Positions 54,353 to 64,000 are shown, counted from the stretch's first letter. The stretch: DNA of 64,000 bases from Rhodobacteraceae bacterium IMCC1909 (GCA_030704425.1 JAPDHM010000001.1:248001-312000); one strand, 5' to 3'. The notes: generated from the sequence alone by a model not told the origin. A program made the numbers and translations.

Positions 54353-55276
54353 TCAGCGCAGGTCCAAGCTTGCCAAAATTCGCCAGCCGGCCCAATAGGT
54401 CGCCAGCAGGCGCTTGCGATTCACCGTTAATCCCTTTGCTGTGCGCAGATGGTGGTAGCCGTCCATTCCTCCGCTGCGTGCGGCCATCTTGAGATATCGC
54501 TTCCAGAGCCATGCCTCGGCCTTGCTGTCTGTGGCGAGGATTTCCGCTTGGGTGTTTACAATATGCTTGAAATAGCGGGCTCTTTGCGCTGGCCCGTAGC
54601 GTTTTGTGGTGGAGCTGGCAGCAGTGGTACCATGATCGCCCTGAAAAATTACTGCGCCCTGTGACGGCGTATGGTGGCAGCGCGCACCGGCACTCAGTAG
54701 CTTTAGGCAGAAATCTGTATCCTCATTTGTGCGCAACTCTGTGTTAATGCCGCCAACCATTTGAAATAGGGCTTTTGAAACCCAAAATCCAACGCCCAAC
54801 CCTGCTAATTTAGGCTTCAGAGAGGCGGTCTCATGCGGCTGAATATGAAAAGAGGTTCGGGCCGCTGAGATGCGCTGCATTTCTGCACGATCAGACTGGG
54901 GGCTGGCCTGACAAAATCCATAGGCGAGATTTGCAGATTGAAGATGCGCGTCGATATATCGGGCGACCGACTGCCAATATCCGACAGCAATGAGATCATC
55001 ATCATCCAAAAACAAGAGCCATTGCCCGCGCGCGTGGTCTGCACCGATGTTGCGCGCCGCGCCCGCTCCAAGCCCGCCTTTGGTTTTGACAGATACGGCG
55101 CCCAATGTGGCAATCAAGTCACGCGTGGGCTGCTCAAACGCGGGGCCATCGTTGACGACAATTACTTCTGAACAGTCGGGCAGGGCATCTTGGACAGATT
55201 GCAACGCCTCTGCCAGCAGAGGTTCGCGATTATAGGTTGGTATAATCACCGAGTATTTGACGCGCGCATTGCCCAT
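54353..55276 (-). CDS. family 2 glycosyltransferase
   Basis: 307 residues, GT-A fold: KYSVIIPTYNREPLLAEALQ at the N-terminus, the UDP-binding EVIVVNDGP, and the DXD-type motif LLFLDDDDLIAVGYW. ARNIGADHARGQ is typical of GT2. The acceptor is unknown. It is not embedded in a polysaccharide cluster; the neighbours are unrelated. The 150 bases between its stop and the upstream gene show no clear feature. Confidence 0.9.
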   Translation of the reverse strand: MGNARVKYSVIIPTYNREPLLAEALQSVQDALPDCSEVIVVNDGPAFEQPTRDLIATLGAVSVKTKGGLGAGAARNIGADHARGQWLLFLDDDDLIAVGYWQSVARYIDAHLQSANLAYGFCQASPQSDRAEMQRISAARTSFHIQPHETASLKPKLAGLGVGFWVSKALFQMVGGINTELRTNEDTDFCLKLLSAGARCHHTPSQGAVIFQGDHGTTAASSTTKRYGPAQRARYFKHIVNTQAEILATDSKAEAWLWKRYLKMAARSGGMDGYHHLRTAKGLTVNRKRLLATYWAGWRILASLDLR

Positions 55277-55407
55277 CTGTTCATCCCATGGCTCCGCCTA
55301 AGATCTTAGCGGTTTGCCGCGATAAGGTGAATTGTTTTTTCCAACGCGCTTAGGCGAAATGCCCTCGCGGGCACAGGAAAAGCGTTCAGATATCCTGTGC
55401 CTGGATG

Positions 55408-57930
55408 TCAATCGCGGTGCCTGAGCTCCGATGCGGCGGATTTCGACAGTGGGCCGAGGGCAAAGAGCATGCCTGTGATTAACGTGAGGCCGACACCGCC
55501 AAGGATCACCAATGCGGCGTTGCCCCATATGATGTTGAATTGATTTTCAAATACAAAATGACTGACCGCCCAGCCGCCCAGAAGCCCTGCACCAAGGGCC
55601 ACGCCCGCGGAAAGCGCCCCGATCATGGCGGAGCGGAGGGCGAAAGAGGTCAAGATTTCGCGCTGTGTGGCACCGAGTGTCTTCAAAATCGCGCTTTCAT
55701 AGGCGCGCTGGGCCGTGCCGGCCGCGGCGGCCCCGATCAGGATCAAAAATCCGGTGATGAGCGTGGCAAGCGCGCCGATCGAAGCGGCGGAGGCGATGGA
55801 TGACACCACTCCTGTGACCAAAGCTGCGGCTTCTCGAATTTGAATGCCCGTGACATTGGGAAAGGCTTGGTTCAATTCATCCAATATTGGAATTTCAGCA
55901 GAGGCTTCGGCATAGACAGTCGCGATATGAGAATGTGGCGCGCCTCTCAAAGCCGCCTCATTCAACAAGATCACAAATCCCATGCCTGCCGTGGAAAAAT
56001 CCACCTCGCGGAGGCTTGTGATCGTGGCGGTGATATCGCGGCCCAGGACGTTGAGCGTCAATTGATCTCCGATTCCAATGCCAATCTCTTCGGCCTCTTC
56101 GGCGGCAAAGCTGATTTGAGGCAACCCGCTGTAACCGGCACCCCACCATTGCCCAGCCGTAATTTTCGTTTTTTCGGGCAAACCATCTGCGTAGCTGATC
56201 CCGCGGTCCCCCCGCAGCACCCAATGATCGCCGCCAATTTCTGCGGCAGGCTGGTCGTTAATTCTTGTGACGAGACCGCGCAGCATGGGGGCTGTTTCAA
56301 CGTTCCGCACCGCTGGATTTTCCGCTAGGCGCTGGTTGAATTCCGGCAGCTGGGTGGATTGAATGTCGAGGAAAAAGAAGCTTGGAGCTTTGTCGGGTAA
56401 AGATTGCATGATGGAGCGTCTGAGGTTGCCGTCAATTTGGCCAACCGCAGCTAGAACTGTGAGTCCGAGACCGATTCCCATAACCACTGATCCCGTCCGC
56501 TCTGAACCGCTGGCTAGGGCGCTGAATGCAGCGCGCAGCGGCAATCGGCGCTGAAAAGCGGAGCCCCGCATGATGCGTCTTAGGGCGAATTGAAATGCGC
56601 CAGAGATCAAAGCTAAGATAAGCAGTGACAAGGCTATGCCGCCCAAGAGCCAGAACGTCATGGACCACGAACCGGAAAATTGGACTGCGCCAAAGAGCGC
56701 CGCGGCCAATAATGCGCCTTGCACAATGAGATAGCGCCGCGCGGGCCACTGAGCAGGCGCGCCTCCGCGGAAGAGATTGGCTGGGCGGATATGCTCGGTC
56801 TGTGCCAAGGGCCAAATCGAGAAGATCGCCGCCGCCAAACAGCCGTAGACCGCGGCTTCGATAAGAGCTGACGGATAAATGGATATGAGCGCCACCTCTG
56901 CGAGATTGCCCGGCAAAAATGGCCGGGCGGCAAAGGGCGCGAGGGCGCCAAGCAAAAGGCCAAGCACGACTGAAAGGCCAGTATAGACGGTGATTTGTAT
57001 CGTGTAGATCCAGAAAATTTGACCTGGTGTGGCGCCAAGCGTCTTAAGCACGGCGATGTGTCCGGTTTTCTTGGCAACAAAGGCCCGGACAGCCGCGCTC
57101 ACCCCGATACCGCCAACAACCAGGCCCGACAGGCCGATCAGGATCAAAAAGCGGCTCATGCGTTCGATTACCCGATCGGCGCCGGGAGAGGCTTTGCGGG
57201 CATCTTTCCATTTGGCGCCTGTGCTGGGCCAATCCTTGTCAAATCTTTGTTGGGCCTTACCTAACTGACTTCCATCCTCAAAAAGCAGCCGATATTTACT
57301 GGAAAAGAGCGTGCCCGCGGCCAGCAGCCCTGAGCCTTCTAGGTCTTTGGTCAAGACAAGGCTGCGCGGTCCCAATGCGAAATTTCCAAAATTGTCAGGC
57401 TCTTTGAGGAGGGTTGCCATGACGACAAAATTCTTTTGCCCAAACTGCACCTGATCACCCAAGTTGATCGTGAGACGCCGCAGGAGCGCGGGGGCGAGTA
57501 TTGCACCCGGCAGGCCGTCCCGGCCGGCAAAGGCCTCCGGTAAGCTAAGATCGTTCGACAGGGTGACGGCTCCGACCAAAGGATAGGCCGAGTCTACGGC
57601 TTTGATCTGTGTGAGAAGGCGTTTGTTCGTGGCTGGGGCAACGGCCATGGAGCGAAAATCAATGATCTGTGACTGCGCAAGGCTTTGACCGGTCATCCAG
57701 GCCACCTCCTGCGCATTGGCCTGGCGGTAGGTGAGCTCAATTTCGGCGTCGCCTCCAAGAAACACCCTTCCATTGCTGTTCAGTCCTGCGTCAATTGCTC
57801 CGCGCAATGAGCCAATGGCCGAGATGGAGGCGATGCCAAAGATTAAGCAAAGCATGAGAATGCGAAAGCCGTGCAGGCGCTCGCGCCAGGCGGCGGTCAA
57901 TTCACGCTTGGCAATTTTGAGAGCAATCAT
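55408..57930 (-). CDS. FtsX-like ABC transporter permease (YbbP type)
   Basis: 840 residues with two FtsX/MacB-type permease blocks and large periplasmic domains: a first helix in LMLCLIFGIASISAIGSLRG, further helices near LGLLLGALAPFAARPF, and a C-terminal bundle ending LFALGPLSKSAASELRH. Its start overlaps the ATPase gene stop (ATGA). The ybbA-ybbP-tesA neighbourhood known from other proteobacteria is reproduced, supporting a periplasmic export or lipoprotein-related function that remains undefined. Confidence 0.9.
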   Translation of the reverse strand: MIALKIAKRELTAAWRERLHGFRILMLCLIFGIASISAIGSLRGAIDAGLNSNGRVFLGGDAEIELTYRQANAQEVAWMTGQSLAQSQIIDFRSMAVAPATNKRLLTQIKAVDSAYPLVGAVTLSNDLSLPEAFAGRDGLPGAILAPALLRRLTINLGDQVQFGQKNFVVMATLLKEPDNFGNFALGPRSLVLTKDLEGSGLLAAGTLFSSKYRLLFEDGSQLGKAQQRFDKDWPSTGAKWKDARKASPGADRVIERMSRFLILIGLSGLVVGGIGVSAAVRAFVAKKTGHIAVLKTLGATPGQIFWIYTIQITVYTGLSVVLGLLLGALAPFAARPFLPGNLAEVALISIYPSALIEAAVYGCLAAAIFSIWPLAQTEHIRPANLFRGGAPAQWPARRYLIVQGALLAAALFGAVQFSGSWSMTFWLLGGIALSLLILALISGAFQFALRRIMRGSAFQRRLPLRAAFSALASGSERTGSVVMGIGLGLTVLAAVGQIDGNLRRSIMQSLPDKAPSFFFLDIQSTQLPEFNQRLAENPAVRNVETAPMLRGLVTRINDQPAAEIGGDHWVLRGDRGISYADGLPEKTKITAGQWWGAGYSGLPQISFAAEEAEEIGIGIGDQLTLNVLGRDITATITSLREVDFSTAGMGFVILLNEAALRGAPHSHIATVYAEASAEIPILDELNQAFPNVTGIQIREAAALVTGVVSSIASAASIGALATLITGFLILIGAAAAGTAQRAYESAILKTLGATQREILTSFALRSAMIGALSAGVALGAGLLGGWAVSHFVFENQFNIIWGNAALVILGGVGLTLITGMLFALGPLSKSAASELRHRD

Positions 57931-58616
57931 GCGCCATTGCTTTCACAGATTTTACCATCGCGCAGATCAATGATCCGATCACAGCGCTGTGCCAATTGGA
58001 TATCATGGGTGACGAGGATCAAAGTTGTCTCGGCCTGTTCGCGGGTGAGGGTGAATAGGCTATCAACGATGCTGGCGCCATTGGCAACGTCCAGATTGCC
58101 CGTGGGTTCATCGGCAAAAACAAGTTTGGGATTGGGAGCCAAGGCGCGTGCCAGCGCCACGCGCTGCTGCTCGCCGCCGGACATTTGTTTCGGGAAATGG
58201 TCACAGCGGTGGGCTAAACCCAGCGCAGTCAGTTTGTCGCGCGCGCGGTCGAAAGGATCGGGTTGCCCCGCCAATTCAAGCGCTGTTGCGACGTTTTGGA
58301 GGGCCGTCATCGAGGGAATAAGGTGGAATGATTGGAACACCACACCGACCCGCCCGCGGCGAAACTGCGCCAGCTCAGCCTCCGACATCGCACTGATATC
58401 CTCTTGCAGAACGGTCACACGGCCGCTTGTGGCCTGCTCAAGCCCAGCCATGACCATCAGCAGGCTGGATTTGCCGGATCCGGATGGGCCGACCAAGGCG
58501 CAGCTGCTCCCTTGAGTAACTTGCAAGTCAATACTATGTAGAATGTCTACCGTACCAGCGTTGCCCTCAAGCGAGAGATGAACCTGCTGGAGGTCGATCG
58601 CAAATTTATTGTCCAA
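57927..58616 (-). CDS. ABC transporter ATP-binding protein (YbbA/LolD type)
   Basis: 229 residues: Walker A VGPSGSGKSSLL, signature MSGGEQQRVALARAL, Walker B LVFADEPTGNLD and the H-loop in ILVTHD. The GNLD ending is typical of LolD/MacB/YbbA ATPases that drive mechanotransmitting permeases. The likely start is TTG at 58616, with AGGA 8 bases before it. Only 12 bases separate it from the divergent esterase start, so each gene's promoter must overlap the other's coding region. Confidence 0.92.
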   Translation of the reverse strand: MDNKFAIDLQQVHLSLEGNAGTVDILHSIDLQVTQGSSCALVGPSGSGKSSLLMVMAGLEQATSGRVTVLQEDISAMSEAELAQFRRGRVGVVFQSFHLIPSMTALQNVATALELAGQPDPFDRARDKLTALGLAHRCDHFPKQMSGGEQQRVALARALAPNPKLVFADEPTGNLDVANGASIVDSLFTLTREQAETTLILVTHDIQLAQRCDRIIDLRDGKICESNGA

Positions 58617-58628
58617 AGGAGCCGTCCT

Positions 58629-59318
58629 ATGATATTTTCTTCCTTTGGATATGGTCTGATTTCCCGCTATTGCAACGCCTTGGCGTTAATTCTTTTTTTC
58701 ATAATGTTTCAGACAGGGGTGCATTCGCAGACCCCGGCCGAAACGTCCGGCAAGACCGTTGTTGCATTTGGAGACAGCTTAACCCAGGGCTATGGTTTGC
58801 CGGCAGAGAGTGGCTTTGTTCCACAGTTGGGCGCTTGGTTGGCCGAGCAGGGCGCACAGGTGCGTATGATCAACGCCGGTGTATCTGGGGACACGACAGC
58901 GGGGGGATTGGCCCGGCTGGATTGGACGCTGGTCGAGCCGGTGGATCTGGTGATTGTCAATCTTGGCTCAAATGATATGCTGCGGGGTTTGGATCCGGGG
59001 TTGGCGCATGACAATTTGGAACAAATATTGGAGAGACTGGAAGCTCGGCGCATCACAACGCTTTTGGTTGGGCATGTCGGGCCGCTGAATTATGGCGCCG
59101 AGTATAAGGAGCGGTATGACAGCGCGTTTCAAGAGCTGGCCGCGCGCTATGATGTCGAATTCTACCCCTTTTACTTCGAAACGCTCATGGCGTCCGACGG
59201 GGTGACGCCAGATTTACAAAATTATTTCCAAGCCGACGGATTGCATCCAAATGCAGGTGGTGTCGCGGCTGTGGTGGCGGATATGGGCCCCTATGTCCTT
59301 CGGGCATTAAATCGGTAA
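58629..59318 (+). CDS. tesA: GDSL-type esterase/lysophospholipase (TesA-like)
   Basis: 229 residues with a hydrophobic N-terminal export signal (ALILFFIMFQTGVHSQ). SGNH hydrolase blocks are present: the catalytic Ser in VVAFGDSLTQGYG, the Gly in INAGVSGDTTAGG, the Asn in IVNLGSNDML, and the Asp/His pair in ADGLHPNAGGV. TesA-type enzymes hydrolyse acyl esters in the periplasm. AAAGGAG lies 7 bases before the ATG at 58629. Its pairing with the YbbA/YbbP exporter genes is conserved. Confidence 0.92.
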   Translation: MIFSSFGYGLISRYCNALALILFFIMFQTGVHSQTPAETSGKTVVAFGDSLTQGYGLPAESGFVPQLGAWLAEQGAQVRMINAGVSGDTTAGGLARLDWTLVEPVDLVIVNLGSNDMLRGLDPGLAHDNLEQILERLEARRITTLLVGHVGPLNYGAEYKERYDSAFQELAARYDVEFYPFYFETLMASDGVTPDLQNYFQADGLHPNAGGVAAVVADMGPYVLRALNR

Positions 59319-59327
59319 GGGGGCGGC

Positions 59328-59942
59328 ATGAGCGCGCAGATCACTGCCCTGCTGGAGCAGGTGCTCAAAAGCCCTAGACGCCAAGCGCGGCGGGTGGTCG
59401 CCATTGCCGGACCTCCAGCCAGCGGGAAGTCCACGCTTGCGGCAGGGTTGGTCGAGGCCATGCGGGGGGCTGGCGTTCACAGTCAGCTGGTGCCCATGGA
59501 TGGGTTTCATCTGGATAATCGTATTCTGGGCGATCGCGGGATCTTAGACCGCAAGGGTAGTCCGCCGAGTTTTGATGCAATAGGACTTCTCCGGTTGGTG
59601 CAAGTGCTCGGTGCATCGCAGGAGCTATTTTATCCGGTTTTTGATCGGGCCCGTGATCTCTCTGTTGCGGGCGCGGGGCATATTGCTCCTGAATGTGATA
59701 CAATCGTTATTGAAGGCAATTACCTGTTGATGGACGCGCCGATCTGGCGTGATATGGCGAGGTATTGGGATCTGTCCATCCAGCTGACCTGCTCTGACGA
59801 TGAGCTTGAGGCGCGGCTGATAAAGCGCTGGCTGGATCATGGATTGACGCCAGAGGCCGCGCGCATCCGTGCTCAAAGCAATGACCTGCCCAACGCCCGA
59901 CTAGTGGGGCAGACGGCGCTTCGCGCCGATGTGGTGCTGTGA
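59328..59942 (+). CDS. P-loop nucleoside/pantothenate-kinase-like protein
   Basis: 204 residues. The P-loop is AGPPASGKSTLAAGL near residue 25, followed by VPMDGFHLDNRIL and VIEGNYLLMD, the pattern of the uridine kinase/PanK/YggC group. The phosphorylated substrate is unknown; YggC-type proteins are sometimes linked to sugar metabolism. The ATG at 59328 is nine bases after the esterase stop, so the two are probably co-transcribed. Confidence 0.82.
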   Translation: MSAQITALLEQVLKSPRRQARRVVAIAGPPASGKSTLAAGLVEAMRGAGVHSQLVPMDGFHLDNRILGDRGILDRKGSPPSFDAIGLLRLVQVLGASQELFYPVFDRARDLSVAGAGHIAPECDTIVIEGNYLLMDAPIWRDMARYWDLSIQLTCSDDELEARLIKRWLDHGLTPEAARIRAQSNDLPNARLVGQTALRADVVL

Positions 59943-60020
59943 AAAATCGCAGCCGCGCGCACTTTAAATCCGTTCAATCAAAAGGAGCATGAGAAGTTGT
60001 CGCCTTACGCCTGCTACCTG

Positions 60021-60049
60021 TTGACAGCAAAAGCGACTCTGCATATACG
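60021..60049 (+). promoter_or_regulatory. sigma-70-type promoter of the str operon
   Basis: TTGACA at 60021-60026 matches the -35 consensus exactly. After a 17-base spacer, TATACG at 60044-60049 fits the -10 box. The start point would give a leader of about 250 bases before rpsL. The leader can fold: GCCGCCCCCTCC and GGGAAGGG at about 60138-60166, and GGTGGGGA and TCCCATCACC at about 60253-60276. This could allow ribosomal-protein or other feedback, which I cannot show. Confidence 0.7.
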
Positions 60050-60306
60050 CCCTTCATCTGCCATGGGGGATACCTCATTGTGCAACATCAAAATTCGAAG
60101 TGGTCAAGAACAGCTTGCTGTTCCTCTGGAACCCCCGCCGCCCCCTCCGACTACGGGAAGGGATGCGGCTTTGGTTGTGCTTTGGCGAAAAATTACCGCG
60201 ATCAGACGCGGAAACCGGCGACGGGTAACTGACCTGGCGCTTAACATTGGAACCGGTGGGGACTATTCCCATCACCTTATTTGTCTAGACGGGAAGAGAA
60301 CCGCCA

Positions 60307-60678
60307 ATGCCAACGATCCAACAGCTGATCCGGAAACCCCGGCAGCCTAAAGTAAAACGCAGCAAGTCCATGCACTTGCAAGAATGTCCACAAAAACGCG
60401 GTGTATGCACACGCGTTTATACAACAACGCCTAAGAAACCGAACTCGGCGATGCGGAAAGTTGCAAAAGTCCGTTTGACCAATGGTTTTGAGGTGATCAG
60501 CTACATCCCAGGTGAAAGCCACAACCTGCAAGAACACTCTGTTGTTTTGATCCGCGGGGGCCGGGTAAAAGATCTTCCTGGTGTGCGTTATCACATCCTG
60601 CGCGGTGTTCTGGATACTCAGGGCGTCAAAGATCGTAAGCAACGTCGTTCGAAATACGGCGCGAAGCGTCCGAAGTAA
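60307..60678 (+). CDS. rpsL: 30S ribosomal protein S12
   Basis: 123 residues beginning [14 protein letters not shown]. The conserved decoding-centre segments [16 protein letters not shown] (the streptomycin-resistance region near K43) and the [10 protein letters not shown] loop are both present, with wild-type-like lysines. It is the first gene of the str operon. Contacts 16S rRNA helices 18 and 44 in the assembled subunit. Confidence 0.98.
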   Translation: MPTIQQLIRKPRQPKVKRSKSMHLQECPQKRGVCTRVYTTTPKKPNSAMRKVAKVRLTNGFEVISYIPGESHNLQEHSVVLIRGGRVKDLPGVRYHILRGVLDTQGVKDRKQRRSKYGAKRPK

Positions 60679-60690
60679 GGGGATCAAGAT

Positions 60691-61161
60691 ATGTCACGTC
60701 GTCACGCCGCTGAGAAGCGCTCTGTCCTGCCCGATGCCAAATATGGTGATTTGGTGCTGACAAAATTCATGAACAACTTGATGCTCGATGGTAAAAAATC
60801 CGTTGCAGAACGCATCGTCTACGGTGCGCTGGAGCGTGTCGAAGCCAAAGTCAAGCGCGCACCTGTTGAGATGTTCCACGAAGCTTTGGAAAACATCAAA
60901 CCTTCCGTCGAAGTGCGCTCACGCCGCGTCGGTGGTGCAACCTACCAGGTGCCTGTTGAAGTACGTCCCGAGCGGCGCGAAGCTCTTGCAATCCGTTGGT
61001 TGATTACAGCCAGCCGCAAGCGCAACGAAAACACAATGGAAGAGCGTCTTGCTGGCGAATTGTTGGACGCGGTGCAATCCCGTGGTTCCGCCGTCAAGAA
61101 GCGCGAAGACACTCACAAGATGGCCGACGCAAACAAAGCGTTCAGCCATTATCGCTGGTAA
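60691..61161 (+). CDS. rpsG: 30S ribosomal protein S7
   Basis: 156 residues beginning [20 protein letters not shown], full length for the family, with the [20 protein letters not shown] core. S7 nucleates assembly of the 30S head and in several bacteria represses the str operon translationally. It follows rpsL by 12 bases, with AAGGGG upstream. Confidence 0.98.
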   Translation: MSRRHAAEKRSVLPDAKYGDLVLTKFMNNLMLDGKKSVAERIVYGALERVEAKVKRAPVEMFHEALENIKPSVEVRSRRVGGATYQVPVEVRPERREALAIRWLITASRKRNENTMEERLAGELLDAVQSRGSAVKKREDTHKMADANKAFSHYRW

Positions 61162-61182
61162 TCCCACAGAGGCTGAATAGAT

Positions 61183-63300
61183 ATGGCACGCGAATATCCA
61201 CTAGAGCTGTACCGCAATTTCGGTATCATGGCGCACATCGATGCGGGTAAAACAACCTGCTCCGAGCGGATCCTCTATTATACAGGTAAAGAGCATAACA
61301 TCGGTGAAGTGCATGATGGCGCTGCAACCATGGATCACATGGAGCAAGAGCAAGAGCGTGGCATCACGATCACTTCTGCTGCGACTACCACTTTTTGGGA
61401 GCGCACAGAAGACGGTGTGTCACCAGATAGCCCCAAGCACCGCTTGAACATTATTGATACTCCAGGTCACGTTGACTTCACAATTGAAGTTGAGCGGTCC
61501 TTGGCGGTTCTTGATGGCGCGGTGTGCGTGTTGGATGCGAATGCTGGTGTTGAGCCTCAAACCGAAACAGTTTGGCGTCAAGCGGACCGCTACAAGGTCC
61601 CACGGATGGTTTTTGTCAACAAAATGGACAAAATCGGGGCGGACTTTTTCAACTGTGTTGAGATGATCGAAGATCGTACAGGTGCGGTGGCCGTGCCAAT
61701 TGCTTTCCCAATTGGCGCAGAGACTGAACTGGAAGGTTTGGTTGATCTTGTGACGATGGAAGAGTGGCTATGGCAGGGTGAAGACCTTGGCGCCTCTTGG
61801 ATCAAAGCTCCAATCCGTGCTGAGTTGCAAGAAGCAGCTGATAAATGGCGCGCCAAATTGGTTGAATCTGCTGTCGAGCAAGATGATGAAGCCATGATGG
61901 AATATTTGGAAGGCAATGAGCCCGACGTTCCGACGCTCCGCAAGTTGATCCGCAAGGGTACTTTAGCAATGGCATTCGTGCCTGTGCTTGGTGGATCTGC
62001 GTTTAAAAACAAAGGTGTTCAGCCCTTGCTGAACGCGGTTGTGGATTACTTGCCGAGCCCTCTCGATGTTGTCGACTATATGGGCTTCAAACCTGGCGAT
62101 GAGACAGAAACTCGTGACATCGCCCGCCGTGCGGATGATGACATGCCCTTCTCTGCGCTGGCGTTCAAAATCTGGAATGACCCCTTTGTTGGGTCTTTGA
62201 CCTTCACACGGATTTATTCTGGCAAATTGGAAAAAGGCGATTCTTTCTTGAACTCCACCAAGGGTAAGAAGGAGCGCGTGGGTCGTATGATGATCATGCA
62301 CTCCAATGACCGTGATGAAATCTCAGAAGCATTTTCTGGCGACATCATCGCTTTGGGTGGCCTGAAGGACACAACAACTGGGGATACACTTTGTGCGGTG
62401 AATGCTCCGGTGGTTCTTGAAACAATGACTTTTCCAGAGCCTGTGATCGAAATTGCGGTTGAGCCAAAAACCAAGGGCGACCAAGAGAAAATGGGCCTCG
62501 CGCTGCAGCGTCTGTCTGCTGAAGATCCATCCTTCCGTGTGGAAACTGACCTTGAATCAGGTCAGACCATCATGAAAGGCATGGGCGAGCTGCATTTGGA
62601 TATCCTTGTGGATCGTATGCGTCGTGAGTTTAAAGTCGAAGCCAATATCGGTGCGCCACAGGTGGCCTATCGTGAGACCATCGGCCATGAAGTCACCCAC
62701 ACTTACACCCATAAAAAGCAATCGGGTGGTTCTGGCCAATATGGTGAGGTCAAGCTGACCATCACGCCAACTGAGCCAGGCGAAGGTTATTCTTTCGAAT
62801 CTCGCGTCGTTGGCGGCTCGGTTCCAAAGGAATATATCCCAGGTGTTGAAAAGGGTATTCGCTCCGTTATGGACAGCGGTCCTCTGGCTGGCTTCCCTGT
62901 GATCGACTTCAAAGTGGCTTTGCTTGAGGGTAAATATCACGACGTTGACTCCTCTGTTCTGGCCTTTGAGATCGCATCACGGATGTGTATGCGCGAAGGC
63001 ATGCGTCTGGCTGGCGCGAAACTGCTTGAGCCTGTGATGAAGGTCGAGGTGATAACACCTGAAGAGTATACCGGTGGCATCATCGGCGATTTGACATCGC
63101 GTCGGGGTCAAGTTCAGGGTCAAGAAAATCGCGGCAACGCGATTGCGATTGATGCCTTTGTGCCTTTGGCGAATATGTTTGGTTACATCAATACTTTGCG
63201 TTCCATGTCTTCGGGCCGCGCCAATTTTACCATGCAGTTCGGTCACTACGAACCTGTTCCGTCGAATATCTCTGAAGAGATCCAAGCGAAATTTGCATAA
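61183..63300 (+). CDS. fusA: elongation factor G
   Basis: 705-residue translocase GTPase. G1 [10 protein letters not shown]3 DTPGHVDFT and G4 [10 protein letters not shown] are near the N-terminus; the RGITI switch and domain IV ([16 protein letters not shown], with the tip [15 protein letters not shown]) are intact. EF-G moves tRNA-mRNA through the ribosome. It lies 21 bases after rpsG. A pair of alternative hairpins separates it from tuf. Confidence 0.98.
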   Translation: MAREYPLELYRNFGIMAHIDAGKTTCSERILYYTGKEHNIGEVHDGAATMDHMEQEQERGITITSAATTTFWERTEDGVSPDSPKHRLNIIDTPGHVDFTIEVERSLAVLDGAVCVLDANAGVEPQTETVWRQADRYKVPRMVFVNKMDKIGADFFNCVEMIEDRTGAVAVPIAFPIGAETELEGLVDLVTMEEWLWQGEDLGASWIKAPIRAELQEAADKWRAKLVESAVEQDDEAMMEYLEGNEPDVPTLRKLIRKGTLAMAFVPVLGGSAFKNKGVQPLLNAVVDYLPSPLDVVDYMGFKPGDETETRDIARRADDDMPFSALAFKIWNDPFVGSLTFTRIYSGKLEKGDSFLNSTKGKKERVGRMMIMHSNDRDEISEAFSGDIIALGGLKDTTTGDTLCAVNAPVVLETMTFPEPVIEIAVEPKTKGDQEKMGLALQRLSAEDPSFRVETDLESGQTIMKGMGELHLDILVDRMRREFKVEANIGAPQVAYRETIGHEVTHTYTHKKQSGGSGQYGEVKLTITPTEPGEGYSFESRVVGGSVPKEYIPGVEKGIRSVMDSGPLAGFPVIDFKVALLEGKYHDVDSSVLAFEIASRMCMREGMRLAGAKLLEPVMKVEVITPEEYTGGIIGDLTSRRGQVQGQENRGNAIAIDAFVPLANMFGYINTLRSMSSGRANFTMQFGHYEPVPSNISEEIQAKFA

Positions 63301-63304
63301 ACGT

Positions 63305-63358
63305 GGTGGGCCACTGGCCCACCCTACACCAAACCGTAGGGTGGGCATTATGCCCACC
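63305..63358. repeat. palindromic element with three alternative stems between fusA and tuf
   Basis: Stem A: GGTGGGCC (63305-63312) with GGCCCACC (63316-63323). Stem B: GCCCACCCTAC (63317-63327) with GTAGGGTGGGC (63336-63346). Stem C: GGTGGGCA (63340-63347) with TGCCCACC (63351-63358). A and C can coexist; B excludes both. The GTAGGGTGGGC core resembles REP-like intergenic repeats found widely in bacteria. The element lies within the operon and could adjust the EF-Tu to EF-G ratio. Confidence 0.75.
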
Positions 63359-63384
63359 GCCACGAACAACAAGAGGAGCCACCC

Positions 63385-64000
63385 ATGGCTAAGGAAAAGT
63401 TTGAACGCTCGAAACCCCACGTTAACATCGGCACGATTGGTCACGTTGACCATGGCAAGACAACCTTGACAGCTGCGATCACCAAGCAATTTGGTGATTT
63501 TAAAGCCTATGACGAGATTGACGGCGCGCCGGAAGAGAAGGCCCGTGGTATTACGATTTCGACTGCGCATGTTGAATATGAAACAGAGACCCGCCACTAC
63601 GCGCATGTTGATTGCCCTGGCCACGCTGACTATGTGAAAAACATGATCACCGGTGCGGCGCAGATGGATGGTGCGATCTTGGTTGTGAACGCGGCCGATG
63701 GCCCGATGCCACAGACCCGTGAGCACATTTTGCTCGGCCGTCAGGTTGGCATTCCTTACATGGTTGTTTACATGAACAAAGTTGACCAAGTTGACGACGA
63801 CGAGTTGCTCGAATTGGTTGAAATGGAAATCCGTGAGCTGCTGTCCAGCTACGAATATCCTGGCGATGATATCCCTGTGATTGCCGGCTCTGCTTTGGCC
63901 GCTTTGGAAGATCGCGACGCGGCTATCGGCTCTGAGTCCATCGCAAAATTGATGGCGGCTGTGGATGAGTATATCCCAACACCGGCTCGTGCAGTTGACC
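63385..64000 (+). CDS. tuf: elongation factor Tu, N-terminal part
   Basis: The reading [21 protein letters not shown]1 [10 protein letters not shown], the RGITIS switch, G3 DCPGHADYV and G4 MNKVDQVDD identifies EF-Tu, which delivers aminoacyl-tRNA to the ribosome. About 205 residues are visible before the window ends. AGAGGAG lies about 8 bases before the ATG at 63385. Many proteobacteria carry a second tuf copy elsewhere. Confidence 0.97.
   Translation, partial: MAKEKFERSKPHVNIGTIGHVDHGKTTLTAAITKQFGDFKAYDEIDGAPEEKARGITISTAHVEYETETRHYAHVDCPGHADYVKNMITGAAQMDGAILVVNAADGPMPQTREHILLGRQVGIPYMVVYMNKVDQVDDDELLELVEMEIRELLSSYEYPGDDIPVIAGSALAALEDRDAAIGSESIAKLMAAVDEYIPTPARAVD

Noticed and set aside
59997-60350. 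117-codon ORF in front of and overlapping rpsL
   Set aside because: It starts with a non-ATG codon, has a proline run and no family features, spans a near-consensus promoter, and overlaps the real rpsL start by 44 bases. It is most likely the non-coding leader.

Overview
The window looks like a chromosome segment from a marine Rhodobacteraceae bacterium of the Roseobacter group. The evidence is a class I lysyl-tRNA synthetase, a CuyA-type L-cysteate sulfo-lyase, a creatinase, an ectoine-hydrolase-like protein, an S12-S7-EF-G-EF-Tu operon, and moderately GC-rich codon use typical of the group. Genus assignment is inference only.

Layout. 0-25.6 kb is mostly core: leuA (5' part, minus strand) with a leucine leader peptide and attenuator; an SDR oxidoreductase; an 18-repeat MORN protein; nadE; gltX; a cold-shock gene; ettA; nadD; an EamA transporter; PBP4-type dacB behind a MITE-like inverted repeat; a TerB-like gene; lysK; a DUF4864 gene; a decayed beta-helix gene; uvrB; a FAD oxidoreductase; an AEC transporter; and the tight minus-strand run dacC-tmk-holB-tatD-MBL hydrolase. 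At 25.6 kb lies tRNA-Ser(UGA).

25.69-34.76 kb is an integrated element of about 9.06 kb in the 3' end of that tRNA gene. It carries a tyrosine recombinase, a TPR-methyltransferase gene with an early stop codon, and a large primase-helicase. Its layout is the main discovery of the window. The 17-bp attachment core occurs three times: direct at each end and inverted in the middle. When the ends are joined into a circle, the element has two inverted copies (about 835 and 833 bp) of one segment, each holding a core site. They divide the circle into a recombinase-only arm and a TPR plus primase-helicase arm. This is the topology of the yeast 2-micron plasmid and its FLP system, and suggests recombinase-driven inversion or amplification. 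An assembly or amplification chimera must be excluded.

34.8-42.4 kb is a patchy, decayed accessory zone: a LacI regulator facing a phytanoyl-CoA dioxygenase gene with tandem palindromic operators; a truncated panB-like start; an AT-rich islet with small orphan ORFs and a repeated motif; a 5'-truncated znuA; a secreted hypothetical; cuyA and creatinase genes fused tail to tail by a deletion; and a winged-helix/membrane-protein gene pair.

42.5-64 kb returns to ordinary chromosome. An arginase - ornithine cyclodeaminase - PutA operon converts arginine through ornithine and proline to glutamate, with a divergent Lrp-type regulator. Then come a VIT-family transporter, a second AEC transporter, an acyl-CoA ligase, an EamA transporter, an ectoine-hydrolase-like gene, a glycosyltransferase, an FtsX-like permease/ATPase pair facing a GDSL esterase, a P-loop kinase, and the str operon rpsL-rpsG-fusA-tuf, with tuf cut by the window edge.
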